Source: an archaeon (GTDB lineage: Archaea; Thermoproteota; Nitrososphaeria; Nitrososphaerales; Nitrosopumilaceae). From it: a stretch of DNA of 56,831 bases. Below the pieces are notes generated by a model. That model did no database searches. It was not told the origin of the DNA and saw only the letters and a list, made by a program, of their open reading frames with translations. This document shows, piece after piece, positions 17,615 through 25,790 of the stretch. The stretch is taken from contig JAJRWR010000041.1 of the NCBI GenBank assembly GCA_024276695.1, forward strand, positions 1 through 56,831, read 5' to 3'. The position numbers and the translations under genes were made by a program. The first letter of the stretch is position 1, and every line of letters begins with the position of its first letter.

Positions 17615-17689
17615 TATCTACGTATTAAAGGTATCTACGTAGTTAAGTAAAGTTAATATATCTACGTAGATATTGTATATACGTAGATA
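17615..17689. promoter_or_regulatory. Operator-like TACGTA palindrome array
   Basis: Four sites in 75 bp: TATCTACGTA at 17615-17624 and 17632-17641, a perfect 16-bp palindrome ATATCTACGTAGATAT at 17658-17673, and TATACGTAGATA at 17678-17689, the last running into the transposase ATG. They occupy the whole spacer between the AbrB-like gene and the transposase. A dimeric or tetrameric repressor site is the simplest reading. Confidence 0.6.
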
Positions 17690-18810
17690 TGACTAACCGT
17701 GAAACAAAAGCACAAAAAATAATTGAAAAAAATAACCAAATTAAACAAATAGATAATCATACTTTCCAAGTAAAATCACAATCATCAGACAAATGGTATG
17801 ATGTTATATCTACTGAATCAGGATTCATTTGTTCCTGTCCTTACTCAACATTCAGAAAAACAAATTGTAAGCATTCAATCTCAGTTGAGATTAATCAAGG
17901 AATTAGAAAATACATTGAAGATGTAAAACAGAAACAAGTAATCATCAATCCAGTAGAGATTAACGGTTGCAAGTTCTGTGAATCTAATCACATCATAAAG
18001 AAAGGATTGAGAAAAAACAAAAATTATTCAATCCAAACTTTTCAATGCAAAGACTGTAAACGAAAGTTCTCAATCAATATTGGATTTGAGAAGATGAGAG
18101 TCACACCACAAGCAATTACAGCAAGTATGAATCTCTACTTTAACGGGGAATCATTACGCCATGTTGTCGATTTCATGAAACTCTTTGGCGTAGAAGTGAC
18201 ACACCAAACTATCCATAACTGGATCAAAAAATACATTGGATTAATGGAGACTTATCTTGAATCCATAACCCCTCAAGTTTCAGACAAATGGTACTGTGAT
18301 GAGATTTTCTTGAAAATCAAAGGAGATAGAAAATATCTCTATGCCATGCTTGATGATTCCTCAAGATTTTGGATTGCCTCACAAGTGGCAAAAACAAAGT
18401 ATACCGAAGATGTAAGACCATTATTCAAAAACAGTCAAGTCAGAGCAGGTAAGAAACCCAAAGTCTTACTTTCAGATGGGGCTAAGAATTTCATGCAAGC
18501 CCATAAGAAAGAATGGTATTCAAATTACAAAAAAGACAAGGTAGAACATATCAGACATATTCACTTCAAAGGTGACAAAAATACGAACAAAATGGAACGT
18601 CTCAACAATGAGATAAGAGACCGTGAGAAAGTAATGCGTTCTCTAAAAACCGATGATTCGCCTATTCTTACAGGTATGCAGATTTTCCACAATTATGTTA
18701 GACCTCACATGGGTATTGATGGAATGACTCCAAGTGAGAAAGCAGGAATCAAAATTGAGGGATTAAACAAATGGATTACAATTATTCAAAATGCGAAATT
18801 AAACCAATAA
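17689..18810 (+). CDS. IS6-family-like DDE transposase
   Basis: 373 residues. N-terminal SWIM zinc finger (C48, C50, C60, H62 in CSCPYSTFRKTNCKH), then a zinc ribbon (C94, C97, C120, C123), then a DDE core: D204 in WYCDEIFLKIKG, D263 in VLLSDGAKNF and E303 in NKMERLNNEIRDREK. The motif spacing and the HNYVRPHMGIDGMTPSEKAG tail fit the IS6 superfamily. The gene looks complete. Its ATG overlaps the last operator-like site. The terminal repeats and 8-bp duplication fit IS6-type transposition. Confidence 0.85.
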   Translation: MTNRETKAQKIIEKNNQIKQIDNHTFQVKSQSSDKWYDVISTESGFICSCPYSTFRKTNCKHSISVEINQGIRKYIEDVKQKQVIINPVEINGCKFCESNHIIKKGLRKNKNYSIQTFQCKDCKRKFSINIGFEKMRVTPQAITASMNLYFNGESLRHVVDFMKLFGVEVTHQTIHNWIKKYIGLMETYLESITPQVSDKWYCDEIFLKIKGDRKYLYAMLDDSSRFWIASQVAKTKYTEDVRPLFKNSQVRAGKKPKVLLSDGAKNFMQAHKKEWYSNYKKDKVEHIRHIHFKGDKNTNKMERLNNEIRDREKVMRSLKTDDSPILTGMQIFHNYVRPHMGIDGMTPSEKAGIKIEGLNKWITIIQNAKLNQ

Positions 18811-18906
18811 TTTTTTTGTTATACAATCAGGACATAGAATTACTCCTTGTTCGTTATCTGTAAGTTGTAACATGGTATCTGTATATTCATCGATCTCATT
18901 TTTCAC
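18799..18906 (-). CDS. 35-residue CPDC mini-protein in the IS
   Basis: GTG start; reads MKNEIDEYTDTMLQL and ends with VILCPDCITKKLLV. The CPDC pair could bind a metal with a partner. It is convergent with the transposase and overlaps its 3' end by 12 bases. It fills the right arm of the element. May be a remnant of a longer zinc-ribbon protein. Confidence 0.35.
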   Translation of the reverse strand: MKNEIDEYTDTMLQLTDNEQGVILCPDCITKKLLV

Positions 18907-18936
18907 ATAATTTACCCAAGCTAACTTGACAGAACC

Positions 18937-18944
18937 ATTTTTAA
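18937..18944. repeat. 8-bp target-site duplication, right
   Basis: ATTTTTAA, matching 15997-16004; it also forms the upstream half of the TATA box of the next gene. Confidence 0.8.
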
Positions 18945-18958
18945 ATATACATAAATAG
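18937..18958 (+). promoter_or_regulatory. TATA promoter of third PEFG gene
   Basis: Identical 22 bases to 15066-15087, with the same 45-base distance to the ATG. The first eight bases are the IS target duplication, so the insertion rebuilt the TATA box but replaced everything upstream of it. Confidence 0.65.
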
Positions 18959-18981
18959 AGACAAATGCAAATCGCAACAAG

Positions 18982-19860
18982 ATGAACAATCGTACGTCGT
19001 TCGCGCTACTAGCCTTATTGACTGCAGTCGGAACTCTAACTATGTCATCAGCATATGCTGCACAGAATCCAGCATATATTGAATCCATGGAAGATGCAAG
19101 AGCAATGGCATCACAAGAACTCATGGATACAATTCCTGTATCTGTTTGGACAGACAAAACAGATTATGGTCATAATGATATAATTATGATAGAAGGTCAA
19201 GTAGCAAATACATCTGGATTTCCAGTTACAATTACTGTGATTAGTCCTCTAAACTCTATTGTTACAATTGATCAACTCACCGTAGCAGAAGATGGTAGTT
19301 TTGAGACAACCCTAAACACAGCAGGTGCAATGTGGAAATACGACGGTACCTACACCATTAAAGCAAACTATGGCAGTGCTGAAAAAAGTAACAGTGTCAA
19401 AGTTGAATTAACTGGTGGAGTTGCATTTACACCAAACTACAATACACCAACAGTACCAGACAAACAGTGTGGTGCTAATGAATTGTCTACAAGTGGTCAA
19501 TGTGTGCCATTTAGCATTTCAGGTGGAAAGGTAACAAGTGCAATGCTCAATACTAATGACAATTCAATTGTCATTATGATCAACGCCGAAGATGATGGAA
19601 CATTGATAGTATCCCCATCAACAACAGTCCAAGACGGTATCTTCATGGTACTAGTTGACGGAGAAGAATGGGATGATGTTGAAATTGTTGCAAACAAAGT
19701 AACAATCATGTTCCCAGCAGGTGCTGAAACAATTGAAATAATTGGTACCTATGTGATTCCAGAATTTGGTACAATCGCATCAATGATTCTAGCAGTAGCA
19801 ATTATCTCAATTATTGCAATATCTGCAAAATCAAGACTAAGTATTATACCAAGATACTAA
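18982..19860 (+). CDS. PEFG-CTERM cell-surface protein 3
   Basis: Signal peptide MNNRTSFALLALLTAVGTLT ending near AYAAQ. An Ig-like domain (VWTDKTDYGHNDIIMIEGQV) is followed by NSIVTIDQLTVAEDGSF, a short Cys-containing linker (CGANELSTSGQC) and a second beta domain with MVLVDGEEWDDVEI like protein 1. Ends with VIPEFGTIASMILAVAIISI and RLSIIPRY. Expression may be altered because the sequence upstream of its TATA box now belongs to the IS6-like element. Confidence 0.87.
   Translation: MNNRTSFALLALLTAVGTLTMSSAYAAQNPAYIESMEDARAMASQELMDTIPVSVWTDKTDYGHNDIIMIEGQVANTSGFPVTITVISPLNSIVTIDQLTVAEDGSFETTLNTAGAMWKYDGTYTIKANYGSAEKSNSVKVELTGGVAFTPNYNTPTVPDKQCGANELSTSGQCVPFSISGGKVTSAMLNTNDNSIVIMINAEDDGTLIVSPSTTVQDGIFMVLVDGEEWDDVEIVANKVTIMFPAGAETIEIIGTYVIPEFGTIASMILAVAIISIIAISAKSRLSIIPRY
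19753..19860 (+). repeat. PEFG 3'-end direct repeat, copy 3
   Basis: Third copy of the 108-base tail-coding repeat, a few substitutions away from copies 1 and 2. Confidence 0.8.
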
Positions 19861-19872
19861 AAGTTACACAAC

Positions 19873-19894
19873 TTTTTTCATTTTTTCATTTTTT
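19873..19894 (+). terminator. T-run terminator after PEFG gene 3
   Basis: Three successive T-runs separated by CA, starting 13 bases after the stop codon. Oligo-T stretches of this kind are the usual archaeal intrinsic termination signal. Confidence 0.5.
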
Positions 19895-19924
19895 AATAGT
19901 AAAGGAAATATACAAACAAGTATT

Positions 19925-20734
19925 TTGAAATTTGTGGATTTAAGAATATTTTATGGATTCATAATAGTGTTAACAATTTCTACAGGAACAGCATTTGCAC
20001 AAGAATCATTAATTTCAATTCAAACAGATGATAATCATTATGATGAAGGAGACGCAATTGTAATTTCGGGAAATGTGAATATAGTAATAGGTGAAACACC
20101 ATTAATATTACAATTATTTAATGAAGGGAATTTGGTAGATATTGCACAAATCACAGTAGCGCAAGATGGTAGTTTCACAAAAACATTCCTGGCAGAAGGA
20201 GCATTATGGAAAAAATCTGGAGAATATATAATCATAGCATCATACCAAGAACACCAAATTGAAACTGGGTTTTCATATACTCCAAAATCAGAGGCAACTG
20301 TAACAACAGAGCCTTATGAAGTAGATGCAGGAAGTCACGGAACATTTGATGTAGAGTATACCATCCAAGGTGGTACTGTAAAAAACATGATTGTAGATTC
20401 TGACATTTTTGCAGTGATAGTTCAAATTGATGCAATAGATGAAGGAACAATAACACTAGATTTACCTAGAGAATTCATAGGTGCAGAAAAACAAGATGGT
20501 AAAGATGACACGTTTATCATATTAATTGATGGGATAGAAGTAGCATATCAAGAATCAGTAGTGCTTGCAGATTCTAGAGTAATAACGATTAATTTTGAGC
20601 AAGGGGACTCAGATATTGAGATTATTGGAACTTATGTTGTTCCTGAGTTTGGAACAATTGTGATGATGATTTTTATTGTTGGAATTATGACGACGATTTT
20701 AGTTGCTAAAAATAAATTTCAAATTAGCATTTAG
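19925..20734 (+). CDS. PEFG-CTERM cell-surface protein 4
   Basis: TTG start, signal peptide (IFYGFIIVLTISTGTAFAQ), Ig-like segment (SIQTDDNHYDEGDAIVISGN), a second domain with FIILIDGIEVAYQESVVLAD as in proteins 1 and 3, and the tail VVPEFGTIVMMIFIVGIMTT with KNKFQISI. The DNA coding the tail is not a copy of the 108-base repeat, so this is an older paralogue. It ends 4 bases into the convergent cysteine desulfurase gene. Confidence 0.85.
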   Translation: MKFVDLRIFYGFIIVLTISTGTAFAQESLISIQTDDNHYDEGDAIVISGNVNIVIGETPLILQLFNEGNLVDIAQITVAQDGSFTKTFLAEGALWKKSGEYIIIASYQEHQIETGFSYTPKSEATVTTEPYEVDAGSHGTFDVEYTIQGGTVKNMIVDSDIFAVIVQIDAIDEGTITLDLPREFIGAEKQDGKDDTFIILIDGIEVAYQESVVLADSRVITINFEQGDSDIEIIGTYVVPEFGTIVMMIFIVGIMTTILVAKNKFQISI

Positions 20735-21897
20735 ATTTTAGAAAAAGAATATTTCTCTTTGAAAGGAGAAAATGATCTTAGTTCTTCAACTATTTTTTTA
20801 AGAGAAGTTACTGTTTCTTCAATTTCCTTTTCATTATTGAATATGCTCATAGTCAATCTCAAAGAACCAGTTATCTGTTCATGAGAAAATCCCATTGCCT
20901 GTAAAACATGAGAAGCCTTTTGAGTATTAACAGAACACGCAGAACCTGTCGAAGCTGCAATTCCATATTCGTCAAGCTTGATAATCAGATCTTCTCCATT
21001 AACACCAAGAAATGTAAAATGTGCATTATTTGGTAATCTTGATCTAGGATCACCATTTAGAGTTACTTCAGGAATTTCAGTCAATACTTTGTCAACTAGT
21101 AAATCTCGCAGTTTTTTTACATATAATATATTTTTATCCAAATTATTTTTTGCAATTTCACAGGCTTTTCCAAATCCAACAATATTTGCAACATTTTCAG
21201 TTCCAGAACGTAATCCATTTTCTTGACCGCCTCCCAAAATTACAGGATTAATTTTGATGCTATTTTTGATATATAATGCACCTATTCCCTTTGGGCCATG
21301 AAGTTTATGAGATGAAATTGAGAGCAAATCTATACCTAATTCTTTAACATCGATAGGAATCTTACCAACTGCCTGAACAGCATCTGAATGAAATAGAATT
21401 TTTTTTTCATTACATATTTTAGCAAGTTTAGAAATTTTTTGTACAGTACCAACCTCATTATTCCCAAACATTATCGAAACAAGACAAGTGCTCTCAGATA
21501 GATGATTTTTGAATTCTGATGGATCAACCATTCCAAATTTATCAACAGGTAGATAATCAATAATTAATCCATTTTTTGCTAGCTGTTTACAAGGTTCTAA
21601 AATTGCATCATGTTCAATTGAGGATGTAACAATATGATTACAAGTTTTGTTCATAGACATTCCTCTTAGAACCGTATTGTTTGATTCTGTTCCTCCAGAT
21701 GTTATCAGAATTTCAGAAGGTTCAGCATTAATCAACAAAGCTATTTGTTTTCTGGCTTTTTCGATGGCTTTGTGTGCCAATCTACCATATCTATGAATGG
21801 ATGATGCATTACCATAGTGTTCTTTAAGATAAGGTAACATTGAATCTAAAACATCTTCATGAATTTGAGTTGATGCTGCATTATCCAGATAAATCAA
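20731..21897 (-). CDS. Cysteine desulfurase (NifS/IscS family)
   Basis: PLP enzyme that takes sulfur from cysteine as a persulfide. The N-terminus YLDNAAST, LITSGGTESNN, the PLP lysine motif SSHKLHGPKGIGALYIK, RSGTENVANIVGFGKA and the active-site Cys in STGSACSVNTQKASHVLQ are all present; 388 residues is normal. Its start overlaps the end of larE by 4 bases, so it is translated with larC-larE and is a plausible sulfur source for LarE and Fe-S assembly. Confidence 0.93.
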   Translation of the reverse strand: MIYLDNAASTQIHEDVLDSMLPYLKEHYGNASSIHRYGRLAHKAIEKARKQIALLINAEPSEILITSGGTESNNTVLRGMSMNKTCNHIVTSSIEHDAILEPCKQLAKNGLIIDYLPVDKFGMVDPSEFKNHLSESTCLVSIMFGNNEVGTVQKISKLAKICNEKKILFHSDAVQAVGKIPIDVKELGIDLLSISSHKLHGPKGIGALYIKNSIKINPVILGGGQENGLRSGTENVANIVGFGKACEIAKNNLDKNILYVKKLRDLLVDKVLTEIPEVTLNGDPRSRLPNNAHFTFLGVNGEDLIIKLDEYGIAASTGSACSVNTQKASHVLQAMGFSHEQITGSLRLTMSIFNNEKEIEETVTSLKKIVEELRSFSPFKEKYSFSKI

Positions 21898-22691
21898 TCT
21901 GCAATCACATTAATTTTTCCTGGTTTATACCCTTCTTGATCAACTTCAACAGAAGTGAAACCAATCATCTTTAGTTTTTCAGTAATTTGATTCAAAGTGA
22001 CATCATCAATTTGAAAAATCATTTCTTTCTCAACTTCAATTCTTGCAGAACCATCTATATCACGTACTCGTACTTGTTTTACATTTGTAAGTTGTTTTAC
22101 TATAGTTTCACCAAACTCAATTCGAGTTAATTTTTCTATAGTTACTCGTTGCCCCCAAGGAATTCTTGATGCAAGACATGAATTTGCTGGTTTATCAAAC
22201 ACAGATAATCCTATCATTTTGGCAGTTTCCCTAATTTTTGATTTTGAAAAATTTGTCTCTACAAGAGGACTTCTGATTCCATTTTGTTTTAATGCTTTAA
22301 TTCCAGGTCTGAAATCACCTAAATCATCAATGTTTGTCCCATCAACAATCACATCTACATCATGCTTTTTTGCTAATTCAATCAAATGATCTCCTAATTC
22401 CAATCTACAATGAAAACATCGATTAGAGTCATTTTTTACGAAATCTTCATTTTCAAGTTCATTATAATCCAAAAGGATTTGTTCAATTCCAATCTCTGAA
22501 CAAATCTGTTTAGCAGTATCAAGTTCTTCTGCAGACAAAGTTTTATAATCAGCAGTTACCGCAATTGCAGAAGTTCCTAGTTTTTGAAATGCAGCGTATG
22601 CAACTAGTGCACTATCAACACCTCCAGAAAGAGCAATCATCGCTTTATTTTTATCCTCAAACCAATTTTCAAGATTTTCAAGAGTTGTCAT
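21894..22691 (-). CDS. larE: LarE-type sulfur transferase for nickel-pincer cofactor
   Basis: 265 residues. PP-loop SGGVDS (residues 22-27) for adenylylation, VVDGTN-like DVIVDGTNIDDLGDFRPG, and the NSCLASRIPWGQRV segment typical of LarE. Three cysteines C92, C95 (RCFHC) and C172 (SCLAS) are placed as in LarE proteins that hold a [4Fe-4S] cluster, not only the single sacrificial Cys. LarE turns the carboxylates of pyridinium dicarboxylate mononucleotide into thiocarboxylates. Overlaps larC by 14 bases. Confidence 0.88.
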   Translation of the reverse strand: MTTLENLENWFEDKNKAMIALSGGVDSALVAYAAFQKLGTSAIAVTADYKTLSAEELDTAKQICSEIGIEQILLDYNELENEDFVKNDSNRCFHCRLELGDHLIELAKKHDVDVIVDGTNIDDLGDFRPGIKALKQNGIRSPLVETNFSKSKIRETAKMIGLSVFDKPANSCLASRIPWGQRVTIEKLTRIEFGETIVKQLTNVKQVRVRDIDGSARIEVEKEMIFQIDDVTLNQITEKLKMIGFTSVEVDQEGYKPGKINVIAD

Positions 22692-23913
22692 TGTTCATCT
22701 CCAATTGTTCAATTTTTTTTCTCAGTAATGCGTCTGTTTCTTTAATCGATTTATCAATAATATTGGAAATTTTCTTTAGATCATCAAATTCTATTTTAAA
22801 ATCAACTTTCCCTTTGAATGAAGATTGTTTGTAATTTACATCAAATGTATTACCATTCAAAGATAAAGAAACTTGATGACTTGATCTAGGAACTGTAAAT
22901 CTATTAGAATCAGAAATTCTAATTCCCAAAGTTCCAGTTTCCAACACTAGTGTATCAACTATTTTATCAAGAGTGTCATCAGTACAAATTATAGATACAA
23001 GATTTGTAGGTCTTCCTTTCTTTGTGATTCCATTGTAAATAGATACATCTCGAGCTCCTTTTTGCATGATTTTCTCAATTAAATTTCCTAAAATTTCTCC
23101 TGAAATATCATCTACATTTGTTTCAAGTATTTTTACAGAATCGATTTTAAAATTATTTTCAGAACCTCTAATAATTTTTAGAACATTAGAAAATGATTCA
23201 AAGTCTTTTTGACCTGCCCCATATCCAATAGATTCTACTTTCATTGAAGGATAATATTTTACCGATTCATGGACCAAATTTACTAAAATACAGGCTCCAG
23301 TAGGGGTTGTAAGTTCCTCATTTGCATCATTTCCTGTAATCATTAAATTAGAATTTTTAAAAATCTCAAGGATGGCACTTGCAGGATTGGACATGGTTCC
23401 ATGCGAAAAGGTGACAGAACCTCCACCTACAGCAACAGGTAAACAAACTATTTTTTCATCAAACAATCCCAAATCCTCTAATGCAATTGTAATTCCAATG
23501 ATGTCTACTAGAGTATCAATGCTTGATGCCTCGTGAAAATGAACTGATTCTTCAGAAATACCATGAATTTTAGATTCCGATAAAATTAGAGTATCAATGC
23601 AAGATTTAGCAAAGGAATTTGCTTTTTCAGAAAAATGAATTTGTTTTGAAGAGTCAATAATTGCGTTTTTAATTTCTGAACCCTTTCTTTCATGACCATC
23701 TTCATTAATTTCTAAAATCAGTTGTAAAGATTCAATTCCATGTTTTTGAATTTTTTCAAAATCAATTTTTTTTATCGTAGAATTTGAAAGGAATTTTTCA
23801 GACTTTTTAATTCCATCAATTATTTTATTTTTATCAGCTCCTAAATCCACTAATGAGCATAGAAGCATATCACCAGATATACCAGCAATTTGTGGATCAA
23901 TTACAATAACCAT
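22678..23913 (-). CDS. larC: LarC, nickel insertion for pincer cofactor
   Basis: 411 residues. IDPQIAGISGDMLLCSLVDL at the N-terminus, VHFHEASSIDTLVDIIGITI, PTGACILVNLV, GYGAGQKDFESF and ILETNVDDISGEILGN are LarC signatures. It is a complete single-frame gene, whereas some bacterial larC genes need a programmed frameshift. CTP-dependent enzyme that inserts Ni into the cofactor. First gene of the minus-strand larC-larE-nifS unit; divergent from mdh. Confidence 0.92.
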   Translation of the reverse strand: MVIVIDPQIAGISGDMLLCSLVDLGADKNKIIDGIKKSEKFLSNSTIKKIDFEKIQKHGIESLQLILEINEDGHERKGSEIKNAIIDSSKQIHFSEKANSFAKSCIDTLILSESKIHGISEESVHFHEASSIDTLVDIIGITIALEDLGLFDEKIVCLPVAVGGGSVTFSHGTMSNPASAILEIFKNSNLMITGNDANEELTTPTGACILVNLVHESVKYYPSMKVESIGYGAGQKDFESFSNVLKIIRGSENNFKIDSVKILETNVDDISGEILGNLIEKIMQKGARDVSIYNGITKKGRPTNLVSIICTDDTLDKIVDTLVLETGTLGIRISDSNRFTVPRSSHQVSLSLNGNTFDVNYKQSSFKGKVDFKIEFDDLKKISNIIDKSIKETDALLRKKIEQLEMNNDNS

Positions 23914-24002
23914 GATTAAAAATTATCAAAAATGCTTATAAATTCGACTAATATTTTAGGAATTTCATTAGATTTAATTATTCAAAATTTACATCGATTT
24001 TC

Positions 24003-24917
24003 ATGATTACAATAATTGGTTCAGGTAAAGTAGGCGGAGATGCAGCATTGTTTTCAGCATTAAAACGATTAGACGATCAAATATTATTACTAGATGTGGC
24101 CAAAGGACTTCCTCAAGGAGAAGCAATGGATATCAATCATATGTTATCAGAACAAGGAATAGATGTTGAAGTAAAGGGGTCTAATGATTTTGCAGATATA
24201 AAGGGCTCAAACGTAGTTGTAGTGGTAGCTGGTTCTGGAAGAAAGCCAGGAATGACTAGAATGGATCTTTTGAAAATTAATGCTTCAGTTGTAAAAAGCG
24301 TAGTTGAAAATGTGAAAAAATATGCAGATGACTCTATGTTAATTCCAGTTACAAATCCACTTGATCCAATGGCATACGTTACATACAAGGTCTCGGGATT
24401 TGACAAAAGTAGAGTATTTGGAATGGGAGGAATGCTGGATTTATCAAGATTTAGACAATTTATTCATGAAGCAACTGGACATTCTCGCGATTCCATAAGG
24501 GCTTTAGTTATTGGTGAACATGGAGAAAACATGTTACCATTACCAAGATTTTCAACAGTATCAGGAATTCCATTATCATCTTTTCTTCCAAAAGAAAAAC
24601 TAGACGGATTAATTGTTAATACAAAACAAGTAGCTGCCAAAGTAATTGAATTAAAAGGTGCCACAGTACATGCTCCAGGAAATGCAATTTCTGCAATTAT
24701 CGAATCAGTTGTAAGAGATAGAAAACAAGTCATGCCAGTTGCAACATATCTTGATGGAGAATATGATCATTCGGATGTAACAATAGGAGTTCCAGCAATT
24801 ATTGGTAAAAAAGGCGTAGAAAAAATTATTGAATTAGATCTAAATGATGAAGAAAAGCAAATATTTGATAAAGGTGTTGAAAGCGTGAAAAGTGCCATCT
24901 CTAGTATTGAGATCTAA
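24003..24917 (+). CDS. mdh: Malate dehydrogenase (LDH/MDH family)
   Basis: 304 residues. Rossmann start [23 protein letters not shown]-binding loop [21 protein letters not shown] with R residues for dicarboxylate binding, [17 protein letters not shown] and [10 protein letters not shown] containing the catalytic His. Oxidises malate to oxaloacetate for the citric-acid route and the thaumarchaeal carbon cycle. Starts with ATG 90 bases from the divergent larC. A T-run follows the stop. Confidence 0.93.
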   Translation: MITIIGSGKVGGDAALFSALKRLDDQILLLDVAKGLPQGEAMDINHMLSEQGIDVEVKGSNDFADIKGSNVVVVVAGSGRKPGMTRMDLLKINASVVKSVVENVKKYADDSMLIPVTNPLDPMAYVTYKVSGFDKSRVFGMGGMLDLSRFRQFIHEATGHSRDSIRALVIGEHGENMLPLPRFSTVSGIPLSSFLPKEKLDGLIVNTKQVAAKVIELKGATVHAPGNAISAIIESVVRDRKQVMPVATYLDGEYDHSDVTIGVPAIIGKKGVEKIIELDLNDEEKQIFDKGVESVKSAISSIEI

Positions 24918-24920
24918 GCC

Positions 24921-24927
24921 TTTTTTT
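24921..24927 (+). terminator. T-run after mdh
   Basis: Seven T residues four bases after the mdh stop codon; a possible terminator, although larB begins only 24 bases later and readthrough is likely. Confidence 0.35.
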
Positions 24928-24950
24928 ATACTAACAAAGAAAAATCATCA

Positions 24951-25730
24951 GTGGAAATTCATGAAATTTTAGAGTCATTAAAAGAAGGAAAAATTTCAAT
25001 AAATATTGCAAAAAAGTTACTATTACTTTATTCAATTGAAGAAGTAGAGGGATTTGCCAAAATTGACATTAACAGAAGAAAAAGAAGAGGAATTCCAGAA
25101 GTAATTTTTGCTGAAACAAAAGAATTAGATGAGATTAAAAAAATTACTAAGAAAACTTTAGAAAAAACAAATTCAGTAATCATTTCTAGAATTAAGAGAA
25201 AAGATTATCCAAAAATTTTAGTATTCTCAAAGAGATTAAAGGTGAAAATAAAAACTGGAAAAAATTCATCATCATTGTTACTATTTAAAAAACCAATTAA
25301 ATTCCATGGAGGGAAAATTGGAATTATGACTGCAGGTACTTCAGATATAGGGGTAGCTGAAGAATCTAGATTGATGTGCGAGGCAATGAATTGTAAATGC
25401 ATTACAAGTTATGATGTTGGAATTGCAGGAATTCAGAGGGTTTTCCCGATTTTAAAAAAAATGATAAATGAAGATGTGGATTGCATAATAGTTGCTGCAG
25501 GGATGGAAGGTGCTTTAGCTACTCTAGTTTCAACTTTAGTTGATATTCCAATCATAGGAATTCCAACGTCTGTAGGATATGGATATGGAGAAAAAGGAAT
25601 TGCAGCTCTTGCATCAATGCTTCAAAGTTGTTCTTTAGGATTATCTGTGGTAAATATCGATAATGGTATTGCAGCAGGAGGAATAGCAGCAAACATTGCA
25701 AATAGAGCAATCAAAAAAAATAAACCATAG
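24951..25730 (+). CDS. larB: LarB, carboxylase/hydrolase for pincer cofactor
   Basis: 259 residues. The C-terminal half resembles PurE: GIMTAGTSDIGVAEESRLMC, SYDVGIAGIQRVFP, DCIIVAAGMEGALATLVSTL and GVPTS-like IIGIPTSVGYGYGEKGIAAL. LarB carboxylates nicotinate adenine dinucleotide and cleaves it to the pyridinium dicarboxylate used by LarE. GTG start. Separated from larC/larE by mdh but within 1 kb, so the pathway set is kept together. Confidence 0.92.
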   Translation: MEIHEILESLKEGKISINIAKKLLLLYSIEEVEGFAKIDINRRKRRGIPEVIFAETKELDEIKKITKKTLEKTNSVIISRIKRKDYPKILVFSKRLKVKIKTGKNSSSLLLFKKPIKFHGGKIGIMTAGTSDIGVAEESRLMCEAMNCKCITSYDVGIAGIQRVFPILKKMINEDVDCIIVAAGMEGALATLVSTLVDIPIIGIPTSVGYGYGEKGIAALASMLQSCSLGLSVVNIDNGIAAGGIAANIANRAIKKNKP

Positions 25731-25790
25731 AATTTCAGGACTAATCCACCTCGTAAATGATATATAGAATACTTTAACGAAGTTGGGTAA

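Larger units (their letters stand above)
16005..18936. mobile_element. IS6-like transposon with passenger genes
   Basis: 2932 bp bounded by imperfect terminal inverted repeats: GGCTCTGTAAAGTCAAC at the left and, reading inward on the other strand, GGTTCTGTCAAGTTAGC at the right (13 of 17 match; GGNTCTGT ends are typical of IS6). The 8-bp ATTTTTAA duplication flanks it. Besides a DDE transposase at 17689-18810 it carries two frameshifted genes, an AbrB-type gene and a 35-residue CPDC protein, so it is about twice the size of a plain IS6. It has inserted between PEFG genes 2 and 3 within the promoter of gene 3. Confidence 0.8.
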
